This document shows positions 10,901 to 20,659 of a stretch of DNA of 64,000 nucleotides, piece by piece. The stretch spans positions 1,426,001-1,490,000 of the forward strand of contig OZ025789.1 in the NCBI GenBank assembly GCA_964019425.1. The letters are read 5' to 3'. A program made the position numbers and the translations under genes. The DNA comes from Flectonema sp. DT1601 (lineage: Eukaryota > Euglenozoa > Diplonemea > Diplonemida > Diplonemidae). Position 1 is the stretch's first letter. Each line of letters begins with the position of its first letter. A model generated the notes under the pieces. It was given only the letters and a program-made list of their open reading frames with translations. It did not search any database and was not told the DNA's origin.

Positions 10901-11543
10901 CAGCAGTGATGCGGCAGAGGGTGCCAGGAAGGTGATTACTTTCGTGTTGAAGAACGGAGTTTCTGCTTTCGATCGATCGGAATTCGAAAGATTAATCCAC
11001 AGCTGTCTGCGTGACCCTGCAGCAAAGGTGTTGCTGAAGTACCTCTGTCCGAGCAGTGTTTGTCCGGGTGGTGTTTGTGCTGATCCATTTGGAGGCGCAT
11101 CGAAGTGTTTCTCGTTGTTTGACATCAGCGCAGGTAGGATTAGCATCTTGGAAGGGAACACTGCAGAAGGATCAGTTGTTGGCTTTGAGATCGAAGGGAG
11201 TGACGAGGGTTTGGTTTCCTCTTATAATGAGAAGCAGCTCCCGGGTGTTGTTTCGATGCACGAGGAATGGCAATCTGCTGGTTACGATGGAAGCGAAGAC
11301 GGTAGCAGCACTGTCAACAGCAGCTTGTTAACAGCCCTTATTGCTACTGTTGCTGCCGTGGTTGGATGTGTGTTGATGGCTGTGGGAGTTACATTCTACA
11401 AAAGAACCCATCAGAATGCCGCTCCCATCGCCGGATCCGTAGAAATTGCATTTGACGGTGACGACGAAGTACTTGCGACTGAAGCCGATGCTCTTTCGAA
11501 AACAACAACTGCGAATGAGCATGACTACCAGTTTCAAATATAA
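7989..11543 (+). CDS. Chitinase with two tandem GH18 domains, membrane-anchored
   Basis: An 1184-residue paralogue of the chitinase at 3510. After the signal peptide, a 338-residue block (GH18 plus Thr/Pro linker) occurs twice in tandem: 8040-9053 and 9054-10067. The two copies are almost identical at the DNA level. Both have DGVDIDYE and the SFGGAG strand, so both barrels should be catalytic. The repeat starts exactly at the mature N-terminus (IGSETD) and ends at the linker sequence PPVPSP, so frame and folding unit are kept. The CBM1-like module, eight PT decapeptides, second CBM1-like module, Cys-rich region, transmembrane helix and tail follow as in the paralogue. It probably arose by unequal crossing-over. 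An assembly collapse or expansion cannot be excluded from sequence alone. Confidence 0.9.
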   Translation: MMKYLLSFVLLLLTQEGIGSETDRMIAYVGNWQACPTSEQTASYTELLIAFAVTYQWAPGKNTCNTQCVIGSPVPICNNKPNAPLVSRWQSEGKKVILSFGGAGMGGSWSSSVDDCWDYCYGKEDFVVEQLVNIVSVQGFDGVDIDYEYYYENGQKGSSFSKGAEAQKFLREVTQKLRAQLPAGKIVSHAPMDSDMVKGTGYYNVIKSVAGDLDFLMPQYYNGLVRPETAFTSNDQKALTHYTDLVDDVFSGDGTKMTFGFCISDCPGYNTQSSTAVQVVQRMKSHFPCNGGVFFWVANHDTSGLWSKAVAAELGSNCGGNTTPRPPTTSTPTLPTSPPVATPRPPTTSPPVPSPIGSETDRMIAYVGNWQACPTSEQTASYTELLIAFAVTYQWAPGKNTCNTQCVIGSPVPICNNKPNAPLVSQWQSEGKKVILSFGGAGMGGSWSSSVDDCWDYCYGKEDFVVEQLVNIVSVQGFDGVDIDYEYYYENGQKGSSFSKGAEAQKFLREVTQKLRAQLPAGKIVSHAPMDSDMVKGTGYYNVIKSVAGDLDFLMPQYYNGLVRPETAFTSNDQKALTHYTDLVDDVFSGDGTKMTFGFCISDCPGYNTQSSTAVQVVQRMKSHFPCNGGVFFWVANHDTSGLWSKAVAAELGSNCGGNTTPRPPTTSTPTLPTSPPVTTPRPPTTSPPVPSPTAAVTPRPASGVQCNIWNSCSATPDCCPTGTSCYNQDQHYAQCRPSCPSNWACSNQTPKPPTATPMPPTATNAPVPTPEPTDAPVPTPEPTDAPVPTPEPTDAPVPTPEPTDAPVPTPEPTDAPVPTPEPTDAPVPTPEPTDAPVPTPKPTDAPTPKPTDATPKPTSSAGKTGVHLCSDRIAEWGGCSAAPYCCADGLTCFEQSEWYAQCGKTCSGGSCKDLGKLKDVSELGELGQEAPVCNNCLSWQNNDVYCTGSGGCNTIPNSGTCMAGDSKCFGSSDAAEGARKVITFVLKNGVSAFDRSEFERLIHSCLRDPAAKVLLKYLCPSSVCPGGVCADPFGGASKCFSLFDISAGRISILEGNTAEGSVVGFEIEGSDEGLVSSYNEKQLPGVVSMHEEWQSAGYDGSEDGSSTVNSSLLTALIATVAAVVGCVLMAVGVTFYKRTHQNAAPIAGSVEIAFDGDDEVLATEADALSKTTTANEHDYQFQI
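8040..10067 (+). repeat. In-frame tandem duplication of a GH18 domain (2 x 1014 bp)
   Basis: The two 1014-bp copies join at CCATCTCCA|ATTGGGAGT with no extra bases. I see only a handful of substitutions between them (for example the codon giving Arg in copy 1 and Gln in copy 2 before WQSEGKK, and Ala against Thr in the linker). Confidence 0.9.
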
Positions 11544-13044
11544 GTTGGAACCAACACTTGACTAAACTCAGATTAAACAAAGTGAACAATTATTCTATCA
11601 ACACAGTGAACAATTATTATATCTTATCTATCCTCTTATTCCCGATGTGGTGCTGTAGTGTACCGTATCCCGCGATCGAACGAATGAAACCATGCATTCG
11701 TGTTTTTTTTTGGTTTCTTCGTTCCATTTTTACTTAGTTCATTCGCGAACATAAAGAAACAGTAATCAAAGTATCCTGAAGTTCTTAACATTTGTTTTTT
11801 TTCCCCTCAATTTAGTGCTGCCGAGCAACACTTTTGTATGAACGAGAGTGATCCATTATGCACAAGTGTTGCTCAAAAGAGTGTTGTTTCAAAGACTTCA
11901 AGGAAATAAGGATAAACGAAATAAAGTGAAAAAAATAAAACAATTCCTCGGTGCAATGTTGCGACGTACATATCCTCAAGGAGTAGATCTTTAGTGGATG
12001 TCGTCAAACAGTTATCTGAGTGTTGTTTTCCTCCCATAGCCTTCTTTTTCTTTCATAGTCTCGCTCACCGCAGACGCGACATAATATTATATCTTTTTCT
12101 CAATTATTACCTTCTTTTCTTTTAGCAACTGCAGTTTTGTTCATTTTGTGTGAACTCAAGCTTACGGTGACCCCTTCATTGGGTTAGCTGTTTGTTATGT
12201 TAATGAAATTTTGTTTTCTTTTTTTGGTTTAGCCTTTAACTTTAAGGTAAAAGCAACAAAGTTAACTTCTTATCACTTGGAAACAAGTGACCCTCTCTTT
12301 AACTACAGTCTTTCCTCGCTGACAATCTTTCGGTAAATAATCGACAGGCAAGAATGAATCTCGCTGATTTGTGTTTATTCCTGTACAATTTCTCTCTTAA
12401 TGACTAATTCGCATTTGCTTGCTATTCGAGGCAGCAAAATTCATGGTCTTTTTTTCTTCATACACAGCAATATTTTTTTTGTGCTCTCTTAACAGTTTTT
12501 TTGTGTCTTTAACTAACTAACAAACTAACTACACTCTATACTCGTTTCCTTGCTGAAGATTCTTTTCTTTGTAAGCGTCTCGAAACTTTTTATTACGCAA
12601 AACACATGAAGTGTAATTTTGTTTTACAGTCCCGCGGTAACGGTGACACTACAAATTCCCTTCCTCTGTCCCCCTTTTTGGAATACAACATCGCCCGTTA
12701 AAGTAATTTGTTGTTTCAATAAGACTCTCAAGAGTTTGTTGTTGATTACATATTGCTTTCTGTGTTCCTGTTGAAAGAATCAGAACAGGGTTTCAAATGG
12801 AAGTAACTACGCACTCTCTCCTTTATCCATTTCCATTTCATCTTCTTATTGCTTTCTGATATGCGACCTGATAAAGGTATTCGATTGTGCTTCAGCTAGC
12901 ATTCTATCTCTTGCTGTTGCTGTTGAGAACTGTTTTGTTTTAATTTCCACGTAGTTTGCTTCCTTATGGAACTTGTTTGAATTGAGTGTGCCAAAAAGCA
13001 TAGTTGTAATTATTGTTTCCAACCCCACAGCTCACACAGTAAAT

Positions 13045-14418
13045 ATGTCCACCATCACTAAGCTTCACGCCAGAGAGGTAATCGACTCGAGAGGGAACCC
13101 AACTGTCGAGGTATGAATGTAATGTTTTTGTGTAGATTTGATTGCAGATGATCTCAGACGAAAGAAACAAAACAAATCAAAACAACAGGTCGAACTGTCC
13201 ACCGCCAATGGAGTGTTCAGAAGCATCGTTCCATCTGGAGCGTCGACCGGGAAGAGAGAAGCTTGTGAGAAGAGAGATGGAGACAAGTCGAGATACCTCG
13301 GAAAGGGAGTGACAGAAGCAGTGGCGGCAGTGAAGACGCAACTGTCGCAGGCCCTGATGGGAAAGAACGTAATGGAGCAGAGAGAACTCGATGATCTGAT
13401 GATCAAGTTGGACGGAACCGAGAACAAGTCGAGCTTCGGAGCCAACGCGATCCTCGGAGTGTCGATGGCAATCAGCAAGGCGGCTGCGGCAAACGCAGGA
13501 GTTCCAGTGTACCAGTACCTCGCGAAGCTGGCCGACAACGAGGCGGGCATGAGACTTCCAGTCCCTTGCTTCAACGTGATCAACGGAGGATCGCACGCCG
13601 GAAACGTGCTTCCGTTCCAGGAGTACATGATTGCCCCAGTGGGAGCGAAGAACTTCAGCGAGGCGATGAGAATGGGATGCGAGACTTACCACAAGTTGAA
13701 GGCGCTCTTGAAGAAGAAGTACGGACAAGACGCCGTGAACGTCGGTGACGAGGGAGGATTCGCTCCACCTATCGGAGGAGGAGGTGGGGAGGAGCCACTC
13801 CAGGTTCTGGTAGAGGCGATCAAGGAGGCCGGATACGAGGGAAAGATCAAGATCTGCATGGACTGCGCGGCGTCAGAGATGTGGAACGAGAGCGCGTCAA
13901 AGTACGACCTGACGTTCAAGGGAGACACGAGAACTCTGGTGTCTGGTCAGGAGATGACTGACATGTACAAGACGTGGGTTGAGAAGTATCCGTTCATCTC
14001 GATTGAGGATCCGTTTGGTGAGGATGACTGGGAGTCATGGCCTCTTCTGACCACGGCGCTGAAGGGGAAGGCGCAGGTTGTCGGAGATGACTTGACTGTG
14101 ACGAACTTGAAGTGCATCAAGCAGGCGATCGAGAAGGGATCTTGCAACTCCCTGTTGCTGAAGATCAACCAGATCGGAACTATCACCGAAGCGATCGACT
14201 CTGCGAAGCTCTGTCGTTCGAATGGATGGACTGTCATGGTGTCGCACAGATCAGGTGAGACCGAAGACACTTACATCGCTGACTTGTCTGTTGGTCTTGG
14301 AACTGGTCAGATCAAGACTGGTGCTCCATGTAGAGGTGAGCGTACTGCGAAATACAACCAACTTCTTCGTATTGAAGAGATGCTTGGAGACAAGGCTGTG
14401 TACGGATGGGTAAACTAA
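13045..14418 (+). CDS. ENO: Enolase (phosphopyruvate hydratase)
   Basis: Converts 2-phosphoglycerate to phosphoenolpyruvate in glycolysis, in the cytosol. Exon 1 is 13045-13110 and exon 2 is 13189-14418, giving 431 residues, the normal family length. The 78-bp intron (GTATGA...ACAACAG) splits PTVE|VELS in phase 0. Visible motifs include [34 protein letters not shown] (metal site), [19 protein letters not shown] (catalytic Lys) and [10 protein letters not shown]. Codons are strongly C/G-ending and more GC-rich than those of neighbouring genes, as expected of a highly expressed gene. Its promoter and exon 1 are duplicated at 3103 and 7582. This is the only complete copy in the window. Confidence 0.97.
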
Positions 14419-15090
14419 GCCTGGCTGACTTAACGAAGATGAAAGAATGCTTCAATTTGAATAATTAATATACACCCAAGTGATATCCAGATATTATTCC
14501 TCCCGCATAAATACTCCCATCTCCCTGTACACCTAGTCGCATTTTACGATTATATTTTATAGTGCGTGTTTCGTTATTCTGCTTTGACTGGACAAGGAGT
14601 TGTGAGACGATTTGATAGACAGCTAGTAAGAAATAGCTACGACCGATAAGTGAGTTACGGAGTGCTGTTTTAAACTAGAGGGTTCATTCCCCTGTTTGAT
14701 CAGTGTCTCTGTTGTTACTCTCCCGCGAAAATATATTTTCTTAATTATGTCTGAATCTCGGATTTGCTTTATTTTCACTATACTCGTTTCAGTATACCCT
14801 TGCTCTGAAGATGGAATTTTTTCATTATTGAGGTAAACTTGTAGATCATTATTTTTATTTATTTTACAGGTGCAGCATACATACGAAGTGAAGCTTGCGA
14901 GTTGAAACAGAGGTATTCCACCTGGACGTTTTGACCTGAAGGGGGGGTGGGTGGGGTGGGAATGCACAGACAGAAGCATTGGAGCGCAAAGTCTCCTGGG
15001 AATGGGAATCTGGGGTGGGAGCACATTATAAGCAGCAGTCATATTCTTTTGGAACTACAAATCCCTACAGTTAGTCGCAGCACAACATAA
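14419..15090. other. Spacer between enolase and TPR/SAM gene
   Basis: AT-rich 3' flank of enolase followed by a G-rich block (GGGGGGGTGGGTGGGGTGGG at about 14941-14960) that could form a G-quadruplex or act as a promoter element for the next gene. I see no convincing coding frame. Confidence 0.4.
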
Positions 15091-16704
15091 ATGTGGGTTT
15101 CCATAAGAAATAGCAGTCAGCTGCATTTTGATAAAGTAGTAAGATTACGTGACCCGGAGAGTCTCAGGGGAGAAACATTACCAGCAGACATTTATGTCGA
15201 GAGACCAGCTGGTCTGGTAGAAACCTTCACACCCAGAGAGTGTGTAGTAGTGTTTGGATCTACCAAGGCTACTGTAAAGCCATCTGATCTTGAAGAGTGC
15301 CAATTTAATGGCAGAAGTTTAGCAAGTGACGCAGGGTTTGAAGCAGTAAAAGAAAGATGTACTGAGTGCTTGAAAAACTCAACCAAAAGACAGAGAGTGG
15401 AACTTCTTCTGCTACGATGTGAAGCTCAAATAGCTTTAGGAGATTACGATGCAGCATTGATTGATTCAATTAGTGTTATTAATGAAGATGATAAAAATCC
15501 TTTGGGGTATGCAAAGAAGGTTCGCGTACTGGCAGGAGGACGCATATTTACCACAGCGATGGAAACCCTCCGAGAAGCTACTAACAAATTAAAAGATAAT
15601 GAGGTAATCAGATGCAGTGTGGAACTTGTTATCGAAACCGCTCTCGATGATAAAGAGTTCGGACATGCAGCAGCTGCTGCGGAACTCCTAAAGAGATACG
15701 CCGCTACTGAGATGGACATCGAACAGGCCGAAGGTCTGATAAAACGCTGCAGAAGACCCTCAGGAAGTAATTCACCAGCAAAGGCAAAGATAACTAAAAG
15801 TTCCATTCCTGGAATGGAAGAAATCTTCAAGAATCCCTTTAAAGTGAGACTTGCAGCACACTCTAGTAGATCCAATCAGGAAAAGAGATCAGAGATTGAT
15901 GGATTGTTTTGTGAAAGAGAATACTTTCGTGAGCATCAGATGTGGAAAGAGGGGGCTGCAGTGAGGAAGTTATTACAGCTACTGGGAACCAACATCGATG
16001 ACACGACAGGGAACTGGAATACTCCAACTGGACTACGAGGTTCAATTACCGAGTCTATAAAAAGATATAAATCCGAGAACGACTGTTCCTGGTTTGGTAA
16101 GTCTGATTACACTGCCTGCTATGAAAACGGGATGATCTTAATGGCAGCAAAGGGATCGGGAGGAAAGGGGAAAGGAAAGGAAGCCAAGGGAAAGGGGAAG
16201 GGGAAAGGGGGAAAGTCGTCAGTGAGAGATAAACAAGCCAGAGAGCCACCCAGAAATGAGACAGACCGTGACCGATACTTGCCAGAGACTGCAGGAGCTC
16301 CCATTCGTCTTGGGGCAAGAGCTACTCCTGTTAAAGTAACTACACCTGTTGCAACACGGGAACGAGATGCGTCGAGAAACTCCAACCCAATGATAAAGGT
16401 ATGAGATTGTAGTACTCTTGTCAATCACTTTTTAATAACCTCAAAAAGGAATCAAAACAGGTAAGCAAAGTCCTTAATGACCTAGGCCTTCCTCAATATA
16501 TTAAAGTCTTTGAAAGAGAAGGACTTGATTCCCTTCATATGATAGCACAAGCAACCACTGAGGACTTCGATGTATGTTTTATTTATATGAATTAATCTAT
16601 TTTAAATGAGAACAATATATCAAAACATTAAACAGATGTGCCGTGTGAAGCCTATCCATGCTAGGAAGATTAAGGAACAAGCTTTAACAATGGCAAAGAA
16701 ATGA
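15091..16704 (+). CDS. TPR-like / SAM domain protein
   Basis: Three exons (15091-16398, 16461-16571, 16636-16704) give 495 residues. The N-terminal third is unrecognised. A helical TPR-like stretch follows at about residues 95-220 (pattern LGDYDAALIDSISVINED). Around residues 350-380 there is a very basic Gly/Lys tract (GKGKGKEAKGKGKGKGGK) that may bind RNA or acidic partners. Exons 2 and 3 together encode a SAM-like domain: VLNDLGLPQYIKVFEREGLD, then TTEDF and HARKIKEQA. All introns are phase 0 with AAACAG acceptors, and without splicing the SAM domain is lost. It is probably a scaffold that multimerises through SAM. The partners are unknown. Confidence 0.75.
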
Positions 16705-17202
16705 GGTTTTGACTGATGTTGAACAACAGGAATAATGTAATAAACAAAGCAGGGGGTCCCTAGCGTGTGAATCCAACAAGCAGATTTAGTGACAGCATAA
16801 TGAGCTCTAGACAGTAGCAGAAATAACATTTTTTTTTTTACAATGGCAAAAGCCAGGAAAAAAAGTTTTTTTTTTTTTCTTGTTCTTTTTTAAATCGACA
16901 ACAAGCTCAATTCGTTTCATTTTTTCGACGGGTGATGTTATCTCTTATTCACTTCTTTTTTGGATTCCAATTAATTTTTTTTTTTTTTTCTTTCTCTCCA
17001 AAGATGTCAAAGTTCGGGGAGCAACATTCTAAGTCTACTGCGACAAGTACAAGAGCTATTCATAAAATATACTTTTCTTCTATTAGGTTTTTTGCAAAAG
17101 TAGTTGGATAGTTTCCTCTGTGGTAGTACAGCTTTTTGACTTGAGTTTTAGGTTTACATTAGTTACTTACAACCCCCTCACAGAATACTTTATTTTGCTA
17201 GT

Positions 17203-18802
17203 ATGACTTCGTCCAGCTCGTCACAGAGCGGTAAATCTGAGAAAGAGGGAGGACCACCAGCACACAAAACTAGCTACCCTTTTATAATTGTGTTACTGAC
17301 TCTACAGTTCGTATTAATTGTGTTGTATGCGACATGTGTTAGTTACGGAGATCACAATGACTTGAACCCAACTGACCCGGCGATTGATGACTTGAACAGA
17401 ATTTATCCATTTTATCAAGACGTTCACGTTATGGTGTTTGTTGGTTTTGGGTTCCTTATGACATTCTTAAAGAAATATTCAATGTCTGCTGTTGGTTTCA
17501 ACCTTCTCATTGCCGCAACAATGCTTCAATGGACTATCCTTGTGGTTGGATTCTGGCACCGTGCCTTCAAATTCCACACTGACTTCTCACAGAAGATTGA
17601 TGTTGGTATCAAAGATTTGGTTGCTGCTGACTTTGGTGCAGCAACTGTTCTAATTTCTTTCGGAGCTGTGATTGGTAAGGCTGGTCCACTTCAACTTATT
17701 GTAATGGGGCTGTTTGAAATTATTTTATACGGACTCAATGAATCGATTGGTGTTGTTGAACTTCAGGCTGTTGACATCGGAGGTTCCATGTACGTCCACA
17801 TGTTTGGAGCCTTCTTCGGTATCGCTGCCTCGTTTACATTTATGAACGATACTAAAAGACAAGAGCAAAAGGGAAATAGTAATGAAGGTTCGACTAGAAG
17901 TACCGACACTGTTGCTATGATTGGAACTCTTTTCTTGTGGATGTTTTGGCCGTCATTCAATGGAGCGTTAGCTGCTGGTAATGCGAGAAACAGAGTTGTG
18001 ATTAACACCGTCTTGTCTATCTCATCATCTGCTTCAACTGCTTTCCTATTCTCATACTGGTTTAGAGGAACAGGTAGGTTTAATATGGTTGATATTCAGA
18101 ATGCTACTTTAGCTGGAGGTGTTGCTGTTGGATCAAGTTCTGATTTAGTAATCAATGCTTACCCAGCACTTATTATTGGTGCTCTTGCTGGTATGGTTTC
18201 AGTTATGGGTTACGTCTACCTTCAGCCTGCTCTTCAAAAGGTTGGTCTTCACGATACTTGTGGTGTTCTAAACCTTCACGGTCTTCCTGGAATGATTGGT
18301 GCTATTTCTGGAGCAATCTCTGCTGCTGATACGAGTGCTGGACATTTATCAACCAACTTCCCTGCTCGTCCTCACCGTTCTGCTAGTCACCAGGGAGCAA
18401 TGCAGATTACCTGTATGTTTGTAACTCTTGGTATTTCTATTGCTGGAGGTCTTGTGGCTGGTTTTGTTATGCGATTTATTCCAGACCCATCCAATGAAGA
18501 TGAGCCACTCTTCGAAGATACCCGTTACTGGGATGTAGAGGTATGTTTTTATTAGTTTAGTGTACAGCCGCAGGGGGTTCAACAGGGACTGGAATCAGGC
18601 TTCTGTCTCAGGTGTCCGGCGGCATTCACTCTCCGACGACGGCACTGGTATCTCGCTCTCCTTTAGATGGAGATCCGTCCTCCACCCTGGCCCTGGGGCT
18701 TCGGCGTGCGGTGTACTCTTAATGTGATGTGTTTTATTATAAATTCTCAAAAAAACAACTCTAACTCAGGATGAAGAAGAGGGTGGTAGCCATCCGTACT
18801 AG
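17203..18802 (+). CDS. Rh-type ammonium transporter
   Basis: A 456-residue member of the Amt/Rh family that conducts NH3/NH4+ across the plasma membrane. Exons are 17203-18540 and 18770-18802; the second adds only ten residues (DEEEGGSHPY). About twelve hydrophobic segments are visible. Rh hallmarks include YPFYQDVHVMVFVGFGFLMT near the N-terminus, the pore region with VDIGGSMYVHMFGAFFG carrying a conserved His, FLWMFWPSFN, and a second pore-His region, VLNLHGLPGMIGA. It is close to Rh50-type proteins rather than bacterial AmtB. The N-terminus is Ser-rich and cytosolic. The tail is acidic. The intron carries a GC-rich insert described separately. Confidence 0.92.
18556..18723. repeat. GC-rich insert with imperfect terminal inverted repeats, in Rh intron
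   Basis: The 229-bp intron contains about 165 bp that is far more GC-rich than other introns here. It starts AGTGTACAGCCGCA and ends TGCGGTGTACTCTT; the ends are inverted copies with a gap and a mismatch. Inside, TCTCC-TTTAGAT-GGAGA forms a 5-bp stem with a 7-base loop, like an anticodon arm (TAG). It could be a small MITE-like element or an intron-encoded structured RNA. I see no second copy in the window. Confidence 0.4.
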
Positions 18803-20659
18803 TGTTGTTTCCGCGTGCAATGTTTGTGTTGTCAATGAAAACAATCCAAAGCCACCGTGAATTATTTAAACTGCTTATGGCATTTCTCTCTTTCTTTATT
18901 CACTTATTATTGTGACGAAAATTTTGAAAAAAAAAAAACAATTCAAGACAAAACTCGATAAAGTGGGTTTTCTTTTTTTTTGAAAATTGGTTTCTACTTT
19001 TTTTTGTTATGGTATTTATATAAGAAATATAACAAAAAGAACAGTATTGATTGAAATGTTAGCGTTGTCAAATAGTAGCCACACTCTACATCAGTAAAAC
19101 GATCTTCAGTCCAGAAGGGACAAAAAAAAAAAAAAAAAAATTAAAGAACACAAGGGAAATAGTATTTTTTAATTTTATTTTCATTCTTTTTTTTCTCTTT
19201 TTTTTTTTTTTTGTTTTTTTTATGCCTCGAAAAAATAAAAAAAAAAAAGAGACAAAAAAAGGAATAACGTTGAATTGGCTATCCCGTATGAAATAGTTTA
19301 CTAATATTTATTATCGACTGATTAATATTAATATTAACTTATTGGGGAAAAATGCAATTCTTTATCTAACTTAAAATTCATACTACGTACGTTCTCAACT
19401 TTTTTTTTGTTTCCCCATCTCCATTTCTTAGTTATGAATAGTGGTGTTTGGTATATTTTTTCACCTTGCCTATGTTTTTTTTTTTTTTTTTTTTTTGCCA
19501 ACAAAACGTATTTCCCCCTCCTTCCCCCAAGTAACACAGTATGAGCCATCTGAACAATACAAGAAAATAAAAACAAAGACAGCAGCTGACGTTCAAAAGT
19601 CTTTGAAGAATTAAGCACTGGCTTCGTTTTCGATGGCACGAGTCCAAAAAAAAAAGAAAAAAGAAAAGTCTCCATTCTGTTCCTTACTCCCTTCCATCAC
19701 TCCCAATCCCACTAATAAGGTTCTATTAAGAGGGCTAGTTATTGCTTTCAATCGATCTGCTGAAATCAGCGCCTTGCATGAGGAAAAATGGTGCCTGTTG
19801 AGCTGCCTGTCTTCAAGTGCTGTTGGCTGGATCCCCCCTTTTCTTACTGCTCCCTCCTGTTACGGTACCCGTACTGAGGGAAATTCTTTCGTTGTTAAGG
19901 AAGGCGATTTTTGAAATAGGTAAAAAACAAAATTAAAAAGAGGGGGGGGTGGGGGGAAAGAAAAAAAAATAAAGAAGAAAAAGAAAAACGTGATATTTAT
20001 CTTTTGATTGAAGACTGCGTTGCCGATAATGGTTCCTTTTTTTCCAGTTTTTTTTTTTTCTTTTTGATCTCCTCTCAGTTTTGTTTTTATGATTTTTAAT
20101 TTAGTAAGTAGCGACTCTATTCAGATAAGGGTTAGTAGTTGGCAGCTCATAATGAGCAGCCTTGTCTTGCTTACAATATTGTTATTCATTCGCCTCTATT
20201 AAAATATTGCTCCCACCATTTGGTTTAGATGAGTGAAAAGGAGGAATTGCCTCTTCTCATTTGCTTTGCTAATGGAAAAACTTTGAAACAGATTTCAACC
20301 AAATGTTTTCCGCAAATATGTAATCTGTATCTTTCTACGTGTTGCGTCCTCCCCAGTTCAGTGCTGGAGCACGAGTCGCGTTATTTGTGTTCAGCTGCGA
20401 AACTCGTCTAATGGAAGGAAGCACCGTACGATCACCTCCCCTTTTCCTTTTATATCCCTGTTTCCCCTTGTTATCCCTTCCCGTTGAATTAATATCCAAC
20501 ACTCAACACAGTTCATGAAATGTAATAAATAATACGATCTCACTTATCCAGTTCACATGAATACGAGAGGTGGTAATTCTTTATTAAATCACATCCGTTT
20601 TGGTTTATGATAAAATTTTTAAAATTGTTTCGCAACAGCAGGTTGGGACAACAAGAACG
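18803..20659. other. 1.9-kb AT-rich spacer
   Basis: Long A and T runs throughout. A 60-codon ORF at 20229-20411 (MSEKEELPLL...) has a plausible ATG but no recognisable domain. I do not call it a gene. Confidence 0.4.

Larger units (their letters stand above)
894..13155 (+). repeat. Tandem segmental duplication (chitinase + enolase 5' end)
   Basis: Three near-identical copies lie head to tail: a left partial copy (about 894-3213), unit 1 (3214-7692, 4479 bp) and unit 2 (7693-13155, 5463 bp). Each ends in enolase promoter, exon 1 and the start of intron 1, at the shared bases GATCTC. Units 1 and 2 then return to chitinase upstream DNA beginning CCCGGTC, while unit 2 ends in the real enolase intron. 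The original order was therefore chitinase then enolase, with a breakpoint inside enolase intron 1. Units 1 and 2 differ by 984 bp, which is one extra 1014-bp GH18 domain minus one 30-bp PT repeat. The left partial copy lacks about 340 bp (counterpart of about 7104-7443). Very few substitutions separate the copies, so the event is recent or homogenised. Confidence 0.9.

Noticed and set aside
14941-14962. G-rich block as a telomeric or recombination repeat
   Set aside because: Too short and irregular; recorded only as a possible G-quadruplex or promoter element.
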